Source: Deltaproteobacteria bacterium
GTDB lineage: Bacteria; Desulfobacterota; Desulfarculia; Adiutricales; JAGVGV01
NCBI GenBank assembly: GCA_020056895.1
Contig: JAGVGV010000366.1
Location: 1-5,090 of the forward strand
Direction: 5' to 3'
Length of the DNA: 5,090 bases
Under the pieces are notes generated by a model. That model made no database searches. It had not been told where the DNA came from and saw only the letters and a list, made by a program, of their open reading frames with translations. Below are positions 1 through 5,032 of this stretch, piece after piece. The translations under genes and the position numbers were made by a program. Within the stretch, counting starts at the first letter, position 1; each line of letters opens with the position of its first letter.

Positions 1-830
1 AGTTGCCGGCTGATTTTTTCCAATTCACCCAAAATGGTTTCCACTCGGGTGACCACCTGAGGCACGTCCTTTTTCACCTGGCCGGTCATTTCCTTGACGT
101 CTTTGGTGACGGCGGTGGCGGCCTGAGCGGTCTGCCGAAGGTCCTGAACGGCCTTGTTGGTGGTTTCGAGGATCGTGGCGACCCGTTCGAGGTCGGCCAG
201 GAGCTTGCGGTACAGTTCATCATCCTGAACGATCCGGCCCACGGTGCCCTTGCCGGCGGCCAAGTCGCCGGTCAGGCGCTGGATGTTGGACAAGGTGCCC
301 AGAAGCGGGCCGTTGGGGTGTTCAAGCACGTACGCGATGTTGGACGTGCTTTCGAGAATCTGCTCGACTTTCAGGAGTTTGTGTTCGAAGTCGAACTCTT
401 CGAGATATTCGCCGATTTTTTTCTGTTCCTTGGAAGGAATCTGGCCTCCGGCCGGAATGACGGCGGCCTCCGCGGCTCCGGGAAGGATGTTGATGAATTC
501 GCTGCCGATAAAGGTGGGGCTTTCGATGGCCGCCTTGCTGTCCGCCCGAATCCGGCCGGCGTATGTGGCCAGGATGCGCATGGTCACCCGCACCAGGTTT
601 TTTTCCGTCAACTCCACGTCCGTTACCTGGCCGATATCGGTATGCATCAGCTTGACTTTGACGCCGGGCGAAAGGTTGTACCCTTCGCGGTACAGCGCGT
701 AATACTCGTTATGGGCGCGGAACCAGTTCTGGCCCCGGCCCACGGCCATCACCACCACTAAAACCGCCAGAAAGGCCAGGAGCAGAAACAGTCCCACCGC
801 CCGTTCCATGAAGGTGAAGGCGTGGTTCAT
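1..830 (-). CDS. MlaD-type MCE-domain protein, periplasmic lipid-transfer subunit (3' end outside window)
   Basis: This protein is the substrate-binding MCE subunit of an Mla-like ABC lipid transporter. It is anchored in the inner membrane and projects into the periplasm. About 276 codons are visible and the frame stays open to the window edge, so the C-terminus is missing. Residues 10-31 form a single hydrophobic anchor (AVGLFLLLAFLAVLVVVMAV). The MCE domain spans about 40-118, with LSPGVKVKLMHTDIGQV and SPTFIGSEFINILPG as the recognisable beginning and end. From about 145 onward it is helical and probably coiled-coil. It includes GKGTVGRIVQDDELYRKLL, a segment typical of long MCE proteins, followed by heptad-like T/V/L repeats. 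Those helices may assemble into a tube or needle, which is inferred from the family. The ATG at 830 overlaps the upstream TGA by 4 nt (ATGA), and GGAG lies 8 nt before it, so translation is probably coupled to the ATPase-like gene. The family call is firm. Whether the lipid moves inward or outward cannot be told. Confidence 0.93.
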   Translation of the reverse strand, partial: MNHAFTFMERAVGLFLLLAFLAVLVVVMAVGRGQNWFRAHNEYYALYREGYNLSPGVKVKLMHTDIGQVTDVELTEKNLVRVTMRILATYAGRIRADSKAAIESPTFIGSEFINILPGAAEAAVIPAGGQIPSKEQKKIGEYLEEFDFEHKLLKVEQILESTSNIAYVLEHPNGPLLGTLSNIQRLTGDLAAGKGTVGRIVQDDELYRKLLADLERVATILETTNKAVQDLRQTAQAATAVTKDVKEMTGQVKKDVPQVVTRVETILGELEKISRQ

Positions 831-1573
831 GAGGTTTGCTCCATAGGCCGGGCCACGCCCCGCCCCAAAGGAAAGGGAATGTGAAGGGCTGGATCGAATT
901 GGACCGAAGCATAGGTCCGTTGGTCCTTTTCGTCCACCACCAGCACCAGGTCCACCCAGGAAAGGACCTGGATCAGGTTGATATCCGCCACCAGAAAAGC
1001 GGCCTCCCGAGCCCGGGCCCGGTCCTTCACTTCGCGCATCAAAGCGGGAAAATCGTCGTCCAGGTCCACCACGGGGTCTTCCAGGAGAATCAGTTTGGGG
1101 TTCTTGGCCAGTTCGCGCACGTGAACCGCCATCCTTTGGCGATGAAACGACAGCTCGGCCGGCCTTCGGTTCCGATGATGGTACAATCCGAATCGGTCGA
1201 GTAAGTCCTTCACTTCCTCTTCGGCCACCTTTCTTCGGATATTGCGGTGATAGATCATACCCAGAATCACGTTGTCCAGAATGGTCATGTTGCTGACCAG
1301 GCTGGACCGGCGGTGCACCCAGCCGATCCGGCGTTTCAGATCGAGAAGCCGGTCCGGGGCGGACCACAGGACACCCTGGCCGAACAGTTTTAGTTCCCCG
1401 CCGGCCGGCGGCCGTAACGTGGCCCAGGTCCGCATGAGGTCCCGGGCGAGCGGGGCGGAAGACGCCACCACCAACCCGCCCTGGCCGGCCTCCAAGCCGA
1501 AATCGAGGTCCGTCACCAGGGGGCGGCCTTCATCTTGCACGGCCATTCCGAGGCATTCAAGCACCCATTCCAA
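827..1573 (-). CDS. Degenerate MlaF-like ABC ATPase subunit (predicted pseudo-ATPase) of an MCE transporter
   Basis: This gene occupies the nucleotide-binding-subunit slot between the MlaE and MlaD genes and has normal family length (248 aa). The fold is recognisable and can be laid against E. coli MlaF without gaps around each motif. The key residues are replaced. The P-loop GPSGIGKTT becomes ASSAPLARD (37-45, Lys to Ala43). The Q-loop Gln becomes Arg88 (GWVHRRSSL). The signature LSGG becomes LSFH (141-144). Walker B LLDE becomes LLED (163-166, with Asp and Glu exchanged). The switch His is absent (VADIN, 195-199). Conserved scaffolding remains: NMTILDNV (95-102), LDRFGLY, NPKLILL, and the D-loop LD at 171-172. 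Canonical ATP hydrolysis is therefore unlikely, and a structural or regulatory role is inferred. No frameshift or internal stop is present. The start is TTG at 1573, with AAGGAGG 10 nt upstream (1584-1590) and no better in-frame codon nearby. The stop overlaps the MCE gene start. The family call rests on context plus fold, and the loss of activity is a prediction. Confidence 0.9.
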   Translation of the reverse strand: MEWVLECLGMAVQDEGRPLVTDLDFGLEAGQGGLVVASSAPLARDLMRTWATLRPPAGGELKLFGQGVLWSAPDRLLDLKRRIGWVHRRSSLVSNMTILDNVILGMIYHRNIRRKVAEEEVKDLLDRFGLYHHRNRRPAELSFHRQRMAVHVRELAKNPKLILLEDPVVDLDDDFPALMREVKDRARAREAAFLVADINLIQVLSWVDLVLVVDEKDQRTYASVQFDPALHIPFPLGRGVARPMEQTS

Positions 1574-1583
1574 CGGCGGATGG

Positions 1584-1590
1584 CCTCCTT
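1584..1590 (-). promoter_or_regulatory. Shine-Dalgarno site deciding the TTG start of the ATPase-like gene
   Basis: AAGGAGG on the minus strand lies 10 nt before TTG at 1573. The codons between them in frame are GGC CAT CCG CCG, so no ATG, GTG or other TTG competes. The strong site is the main argument that translation begins at the TTG. Spacing is slightly long. The next in-frame candidate, GTG at 1564, would be 19 nt away. Confidence 0.65.
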
Positions 1591-1613
1591 GGGCCCAGAG
1601 CCCCGGACCGGGA

Positions 1614-2429
1614 TCAACGGGCGCCCGAAAACGCCACGCTGATCAGAATATTGAAGATGACCACGTAGATCAGGCAATCCACCAACGCCCGGGACACCCG
1701 GGGCGGCACCTGGGTAATGGCCCTTTGAGCGGCCAGGCCTTCGAACATGCAGACCACCGGAATCACCATCCCGAAGCAGATGCCTTTCACCAGCACCAGC
1801 AGAAAATCCGAAGGCCTCAAGGTGATGCTGAGGTTATAGAAATACGTCCAGGGGGTCATGTTGAGAACGAGCCACGAAGCCCATAGGCCGCCCAAAACGG
1901 CCAGGATGCCGAACAGGACCATCAGGCCTACCACGGCCACGCCCACGCCCAGCAACCGGGGCACGCAGAGCACATGAGCCACCGGCAGCCCCTGCATTTC
2001 CAGGCCTTCGATCTCACCCAACACGTTCATGTACCCCACTTCCATGGCCACGGCGGACCCGGACCGAAGGGTGATGACCACCGCGGTCAACAAAGGGCCG
2101 CCTTCCCGGACAATGGCCGTGATCAGTACTTCCGAAAGGCCCTGAAGATTGCCCACGGCTTCCAGCACGGAAATGCTGCGCCAAGCCAGGACCACGCCGG
2201 TTAAAATGGCCAGGGCGGCGATCAGCTCCAAAGACTGAACGCCGGTGAAATAAATCTGCTCGACCACGATCCGGCCCACCAGCCGCCGGCCGTTGTTCCG
2301 GTACCGAAGGCCGGCCAGGAGCACTCGAGCCAGAAAGGCCAGCCGATCGAACGCCCGCCCGATTTTGGACAACAGCCATCGCCCGGTGGAACCGGTGGCC
2401 CAGTGGAGGTGAGCGCGGAGTCGAGCCAA
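1614..2429 (-). CDS. MlaE-type permease of an MCE/ABC lipid transporter
   Basis: This is the integral inner-membrane subunit that forms the transmembrane path for lipid below the MCE ring. Its 271 aa match the usual MlaE/YrbE length. An amphipathic N-terminal region (about 20-55) leads into IYFTGVQSLELIAALAILTG, the family's interfacial and first membrane helix. Next comes the signature REGGPLLTAVV-LRSGSAVAMEVG (108-132). EIEGLEMQGLP (139-149) corresponds to the cytoplasmic coupling helix that normally docks on the ATPase, and VPRLLG (156-161) follows. Further membrane segments lie at about 160-190, 209-229 and 248-267. The start is uncertain. TTG at 2429 is the first start-like codon after an in-frame TAA seven codons upstream, but its ribosome binding site is weak (AAAGG about 10 nt away). 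No good alternative lies downstream before the conserved region. The ATPase-like gene follows after 40 nt in the same direction, so they are probably one transcript. The coupling helix looks intact although the partner ATPase is degenerate. Confidence 0.93.
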   Translation of the reverse strand: MARLRAHLHWATGSTGRWLLSKIGRAFDRLAFLARVLLAGLRYRNNGRRLVGRIVVEQIYFTGVQSLELIAALAILTGVVLAWRSISVLEAVGNLQGLSEVLITAIVREGGPLLTAVVITLRSGSAVAMEVGYMNVLGEIEGLEMQGLPVAHVLCVPRLLGVGVAVVGLMVLFGILAVLGGLWASWLVLNMTPWTYFYNLSITLRPSDFLLVLVKGICFGMVIPVVCMFEGLAAQRAITQVPPRVSRALVDCLIYVVIFNILISVAFSGAR

Positions 2430-2545
2430 TTCCTGAACGCCTTTGCCTTAACTCCCGGCCGGCGGGAGAAAAATGGCCCCTTGGCGGCGGGGTTGGTTCC
2501 GGAACGTCCGGCCCCCCGTGGTCCGGAAGCCCGGAAAGAGGTGAC
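2430..2545. other. Gap between lipoprotein and permease genes, with leader hairpin
   Basis: These 116 nt separate two minus-strand genes. An inverted repeat CTCCCG-gccgg-CGGGAG (2452-2468, 6-bp stem, 5-nt loop) would fold in the permease transcript, ending 22 nt before the TTG start. A run of five T comes before the hairpin on the minus strand, not after it, so it does not fit an intrinsic terminator in either direction. GTTCCGGAAC (2496-2505) is a 10-bp palindrome. I see no convincing promoter here. The lipoprotein and transporter genes could be one operon, or the permease may have a promoter I cannot recognise. Confidence 0.4.
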
Positions 2546-3274
2546 TTAGGGCAGGGGCAGTTGAAGCGTCTGAACTTCGCCCGTGCCTTCGTTTCGCACC
2601 TTCAGCCTCAATTCCTTGGCCGAAGACACTTCGCCCGGAAAAAACAGAAAACCTTGGCTGATGGTTTGAGGCGACAGGGGTTTGCCCTTCAGTTCCCGGC
2701 CGGCCAGGTCCCCGGCGATCTGGTCCCGGTTATCATCGCCATCCGCCGCGTCGGCTCCGCCTTTCACCGCCCCCAATGCCGCTCCGGCGGCCGCGCCCTT
2801 GGCCGCCGTGTCGATCACGTTTCGATCCGAAACAATGCCGTACGCCGCGCCCAGAATGGCTCCCGCCGCGCCCCCCAGAATGGCTGTGGTGGAACCCTTT
2901 TTTCCCACCGCGCCCATCCGCGTGTGCTTTTCGATCCGGTCCAAAGCCACCTGTGGCGGCAGGAGTTCCCAATATTGATCCTCGTCATCCAGAAGGAATA
3001 TCTGGTCCGGAACCAGGGTCAGGGTCTGACTTCCCTGGTGATCCACCACCACCTGCACGGCCGTGACGCCCGCGCCCTTGATGTCGAACCCGAACGCGGT
3101 ACGCGCTTCGGCCGCTTCCAGCCAGGCCTTGGCGCCGAACTGGGCGCCATACACTTCCTGACGGTTGGGATACGCTTCGGCCGCCTTGAACGGAACCGCC
3201 TTGTATTCATACGTGGTACAAGACCAGGCCAGGGCCAAAACCAGCGCCAACGGCCACCAACCCCTTCTTTTCAT
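2546..3274 (-). CDS. Glycine-zipper lipoprotein, probably outer-membrane anchored
   Basis: This 242-aa exported protein has unknown function. The N-terminus MKRRGWWPLALVLALAWSC is a lipoprotein signal peptide. It has Arg/Lys at 2-4, a hydrophobic core at 8-16, and a lipobox-like AWSC with Cys19 as the lipidated residue. Residue +2 is Thr, so no Asp retention signal is present and outer-membrane sorting is expected. A beta-rich domain (about 40-112) contains VTAVQVVVDHQGSQTLTLVP. Two glycine zippers follow, G134/138/142/146 and G160/164/168/172, each three GxxxG steps, with a polar linker (about 149-159) between them. They could form a membrane-inserting or oligomerising helical hairpin. The C-terminus (205-242) is again beta-like (GFLFFPGEVSSAKELRL). 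The start is ATG at 3274, where AGGAGGG lies 8 nt upstream (3283-3289) and the signal peptide begins. The frame runs open to 3433, but that extension would bury the signal peptide. Its position upstream of the MCE operon suggests an envelope role by association only. Confidence 0.88.
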   Translation of the reverse strand: MKRRGWWPLALVLALAWSCTTYEYKAVPFKAAEAYPNRQEVYGAQFGAKAWLEAAEARTAFGFDIKGAGVTAVQVVVDHQGSQTLTLVPDQIFLLDDEDQYWELLPPQVALDRIEKHTRMGAVGKKGSTTAILGGAAGAILGAAYGIVSDRNVIDTAAKGAAAGAALGAVKGGADAADGDDNRDQIAGDLAGRELKGKPLSPQTISQGFLFFPGEVSSAKELRLKVRNEGTGEVQTLQLPLP

Positions 3275-3310
3275 ATACCATTCCCTCCTGGTGAAGGTCA
3301 CTGAAGGAAC

Positions 3311-3339
3311 AACATACCACGTTCGGGGCCAATGGCCAA
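3311..3339 (-). promoter_or_regulatory. Possible promoter of the lipoprotein gene
   Basis: On the minus strand, TTGGCC (-35, 4/6 match; 3339-3334), a 17-nt spacer and TATGTT (-10, 4/6 match; 3316-3311) lie about 35 nt upstream of the ribosome binding site and start codon. The inverted repeat CGGGGCC (3324-3330) / GGCCCCG (3342-3348) overlaps the -35 region and could be a binding site. The call comes from consensus matching only. Confidence 0.35.
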
Positions 3340-3544
3340 GCGGCCCCGCCTTGTCCCAGCCCAACCCGAAGAACCGGGGTCTTCGTTCCAAAAAAGAAAC
3401 GGAACCGAGCCTGAAATCGTCCGTGACGGACATCGGAAATTCGGAGGCGCGGTGGCCAACGAGGCTTGTTTACCCCTATTTCCAGCGGTCACCCCATCAA
3501 GCGCCACCTCGGCTCACAAAGGAATCCTGTCGGGCGTATATCCA

Positions 3545-3580
3545 TTACATTTGACAAAGCGATGTATTTGTTTTACATAT
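3545..3580. promoter_or_regulatory. Candidate operator: three TACAT/ATGTA half-sites over the promoter
   Basis: TACAT (3546-3550), its complement ATGTA (3562-3566) and TACAT again (3574-3578) surround the -35 box and cover the -10. The inner pair forms an inverted repeat ATGTA-N7-TACAT, and the outer pair forms TACAT-N11-ATGTA. TTACAT occurs twice as a direct repeat (3545 and 3573). The placement fits autorepression by the XRE protein encoded directly downstream, as is common in that family. Binding is inferred. Confidence 0.4.
3551..3579 (+). promoter_or_regulatory. Probable sigma-70 promoter of the XRE-cupin gene
   Basis: A perfect TTGACA -35 box (3551-3556) is followed by a 17-nt spacer and TACATA (3574-3579), a weaker -10. 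The site lies in an AT-rich island about 30 nt before the start codon at 3609. A transcript would begin near 3586 and carry a short leader with AAAGGA at 3595-3600. Confidence 0.6.
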
Positions 3581-3608
3581 CCGTCGGATCGTCGAAAGGA
3601 AACGGGCC

Positions 3609-4118
3609 ATGGATTTTTCCATCCTCAAAAACCTCCGCGGGAAGTGGGGGATCACGGCCCAAGAACTGGCCGGACGGACGAACCTGACCCGAGCCACCAT
3701 CGCCCGGCTCGAAGGCGGAGAAGGCAACCCAACCATCGAGACGGTCGAAGCGCTGGCTCAGGCTTTCCGGCTGACCGCCAGTGAGTTGATCCAACTGGCG
3801 GAAGGAGCGGGCTGCGAAAAGGCCGCCGTTAAAACCTTCGCCACGGATCGGTTCGAAGGGGTTCACATCGTTTTTCCCAATTTCGAAATCTATCAAATCC
3901 GGGCCGATTCAGGCGTGCGAAAGGATTCCGATCCCAGCCGCCACGAAAACACGGCCGAAGTCTGCCTGGTGCTGTCCGGCCGGGTGAAGGCCACCATCGC
4001 CGGCCAGGAACACGAATTGGGGCCGGGAATGGCGATCCGATTCCGGGCGATGCATGAACATTATTTCGATATTCTGGAAAAAGCCCAGTTCCTTCTGATC
4101 CATCACGTTTTGATCTGA
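3609..4118 (+). CDS. XRE-family HTH transcriptional regulator with C-terminal cupin domain
   Basis: This is a cytoplasmic DNA-binding regulator of the XRE-cupin type (PuuR/SutR-like architecture). At 169 aa it is a little shorter than many members (about 180-190 aa). The XRE helix-turn-helix spans about 5-63. ITAQELAGRTNLTRATIARLE (from 15) gives the two DNA-contacting helices, and GEGNPTIETVEALAQAF is the classical third part. A linker follows, then a small cupin_2 barrel at about 95-168 (ENTAEVCLVLSGRVKATIAG, then ELGPGMAIRF). H112, E117 and H151 are in positions where cupins carry metal or effector ligands, though the pattern is incomplete. The ligand is unknown. ATG at 3609 follows AAAGGA with 8-nt spacing. 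An HTH right behind a promoter with half-site repeats suggests autoregulation. The DUF3786 gene lies 138 nt downstream on the same strand and the lipoprotein is divergent. Either could be a target, which is not shown by the sequence. Confidence 0.93.
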   Translation: MDFSILKNLRGKWGITAQELAGRTNLTRATIARLEGGEGNPTIETVEALAQAFRLTASELIQLAEGAGCEKAAVKTFATDRFEGVHIVFPNFEIYQIRADSGVRKDSDPSRHENTAEVCLVLSGRVKATIAGQEHELGPGMAIRFRAMHEHYFDILEKAQFLLIHHVLI

Positions 4119-4256
4119 CGGGTAACCTTGCAACGATCTGGGAAAAAAGGGAAAACGGACCGGAACCACACCAATAACGGGATTCGAATACTCCCCGGAG
4201 CATGCCGCGAGGCCTAGGGTCGCGAACCGGCCGGCCGGGGCGTGGAGGTGTTGACC

Positions 4257-4883
4257 ATGAGTGAAGCCGAGGTGTTCGAACGGATTTACCAGGACTACAT
4301 CGAAAAGGTGTTTCGCGTTGACCTGGAAAAAGCCAAAAACCGGCTGGGGTTGGAATGGACGGAAGGGGTGGTGGACGTCCCCATTTTCGGTTCCCATTAT
4401 CGAATCACTCCCCAAGGCATCACCGATCCGAAAGGGAACAAACCCCCTCATTCCATCTCCGTGATTCTTTGCCAATACGTGCTCTTATGCCCGGAAACGG
4501 AACCCGAGGAATCGGGCTGGGTTACGTTCAAGGACTTCAAGGACGCCGGACCCTTCGCCGTTGGGTTTCGTAACAATGCCGAACGGCCGATCAGCAAGGC
4601 TTTTTCAGGTCAATTGGAGGCGCTGGCCGATGCCGGACGGCGGTTGGGCGGCCGCCCCTTCGATGTCGGCACATCCAGCGACCTTGTTTTCCGGTTCGAG
4701 GCCCTGCCCAAGATTCCCATCCTGTTGCTGTTCAATGACCGGGACGAAGACTTCCCCGCGCAATGCTCCCTGCTTTTTGAACGGCGGGCGGAAAAATACC
4801 TGGATATGGAATGCCTGGCGATGGTCGGCTGGGCTCTGGCGGAATGGATGAAGCGGCTTGTTCCAAAGGCCGGAAAATCCTGA
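4257..4883 (+). CDS. DUF3786 domain protein, function unknown
   Basis: This 208-aa soluble protein has no signal peptide or membrane segment. I recognise the DUF3786 family from ordered motifs: an early helix ERIYQDY (8-14), FGSHYRITP (44-52), the segment ILCQYVLLC (70-78), GWVTFKDFKDAGPFAVGF (87-104), and the C-terminal block LPKIPILLLFNDRDEDFPAQC (from 150) followed by LLFERRAEKYLDMECLAMV. DUF3786 proteins are known mainly from anaerobes such as sulfate reducers, acetogens and methanogens. Some are fused or adjacent to iron-sulfur/corrinoid proteins of C1 metabolism, but no such partner is visible here. Four Cys (72, 78, 170, 186) are spread out and do not form a cluster motif. The start is ATG at 4257 because GGAGG (4244-4248) lies 8 nt before it. 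The frame opens earlier with GTG at 4242, but that codon overlaps this ribosome binding site. It probably shares control with the upstream XRE-cupin gene. Confidence 0.87.
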   Translation: MSEAEVFERIYQDYIEKVFRVDLEKAKNRLGLEWTEGVVDVPIFGSHYRITPQGITDPKGNKPPHSISVILCQYVLLCPETEPEESGWVTFKDFKDAGPFAVGFRNNAERPISKAFSGQLEALADAGRRLGGRPFDVGTSSDLVFRFEALPKIPILLLFNDRDEDFPAQCSLLFERRAEKYLDMECLAMVGWALAEWMKRLVPKAGKS

Positions 4884-4932
4884 ACCATCTCCCCTTCCTC
4901 GGCCTCGGGTCTTCCCCCAGGAACGCCGGCCC

Positions 4933-4957
4933 GGGGCCAAGGATTTCCCTTGGCCTC
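4933..4957 (+). terminator. Hairpin after the DUF3786 gene, terminator-like but without T-tract
   Basis: GGCCAAGG-atttc-CCTTGGCC is a perfect 8-bp stem (4935-4942 with 4948-4955) with a 5-nt loop. On the plus strand it extends to 10 pairs through one G-U and one G-C pair. It sits 50 nt after the DUF3786 stop codon. The sequence after it (ACCGG) has no T-run, so it may be a weak or factor-assisted terminator or a 3'-end-stabilising stem. Confidence 0.4.
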
Positions 4958-5002
4958 ACCGGTCTATCCCCGCCTATTTCCCCCCAAAGCTTATCCGCTC
5001 CG

Positions 5003-5032
5003 TTGACAACCTCCGGCGTACAGGCGTACCCT
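5003..5032 (+). promoter_or_regulatory. Possible promoter for a gene starting at the right edge, with tandem GGCGTAC
   Basis: A perfect TTGACA (5003-5008) is followed after 18 nt by TACCCT (5027-5032), which matches only 3 of 6 positions of a -10 box. GGCGTAC occurs twice in tandem (5015-5021 and 5023-5029) within this stretch and could be a binding site for a regulator. Downstream, ATG at 5063 has little ribosome binding site. ATG at 5083 has AGGGAG 9 nt before it and is the likelier start of a truncated plus-strand gene. Only three codons are visible, so no product can be named. Confidence 0.3.

Larger units (their letters stand above)
3275..3608. other. Divergent intergenic region
   Basis: These 334 nt lie between the lipoprotein (minus) and the XRE-cupin gene (plus). 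I see no gene here, and the open frames crossing it lack a ribosome binding site or recognisable protein. Promoter-like sites lie near each end. The stretch 3545-3580 is markedly AT-rich compared with the rest of the window. A 5-bp inverted repeat GTTCC/GGAAC flanks the A-rich stretch near 3385-3405. The part from about 3410 to 3540 shows nothing I can assign. Confidence 0.6.

Noticed and set aside
3..761. Long plus-strand open frame (252 codons) opposite the MCE gene
   Set aside because: Its translation is His/Gly/Phe-rich and matches no family. The minus strand encodes a clear MCE protein over the same bases, so this is an antisense shadow.
1398..1411. 14-bp perfect palindrome CCGCCGGCCGGCGG inside the ATPase-like gene
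   Set aside because: It is made of Pro, Ala and Gly codons in GC-rich coding sequence. GGCCGG strings recur throughout the window, so chance is enough.
827..1573. The ATPase motif losses could reflect a frameshift or pseudogene
   Set aside because: The frame is continuous at full family length. The scaffold aligns without gaps on both sides of each motif, and the gene has a good ribosome binding site and a 4-nt overlap with the next gene.
2452..2468. Hairpin 2452-2468 as an intrinsic terminator
   Set aside because: The A/T run lies on the wrong side: A-rich after the stem on plus, and T-run before the stem on minus.
3275..3433. Upstream extension of the lipoprotein to a start at 3433
   Set aside because: It would place 53 unrelated residues before a complete lipoprotein signal peptide. 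ATG at 3274 has a strong ribosome binding site.
3165..3784. Overlapping open frames across the divergent intergenic region (e.g. 3165-3554, 3332-3784, 3298-3507)
   Set aside because: They have no ribosome binding sites or recognisable domains, and they run into the antisense of the lipoprotein or out of frame through the XRE gene.
4179..4196. GGATTCGAATACTCCCC resembles a tRNA T-arm
   Set aside because: The arm does not pair properly (9-nt loop, four pairs), and no acceptor, D-arm or anticodon arm could be found around it.
4242..4256. GTG at 4242 as start of the DUF3786 gene
   Set aside because: It overlaps the GGAGG that serves ATG at 4257 and has no ribosome binding site of its own.
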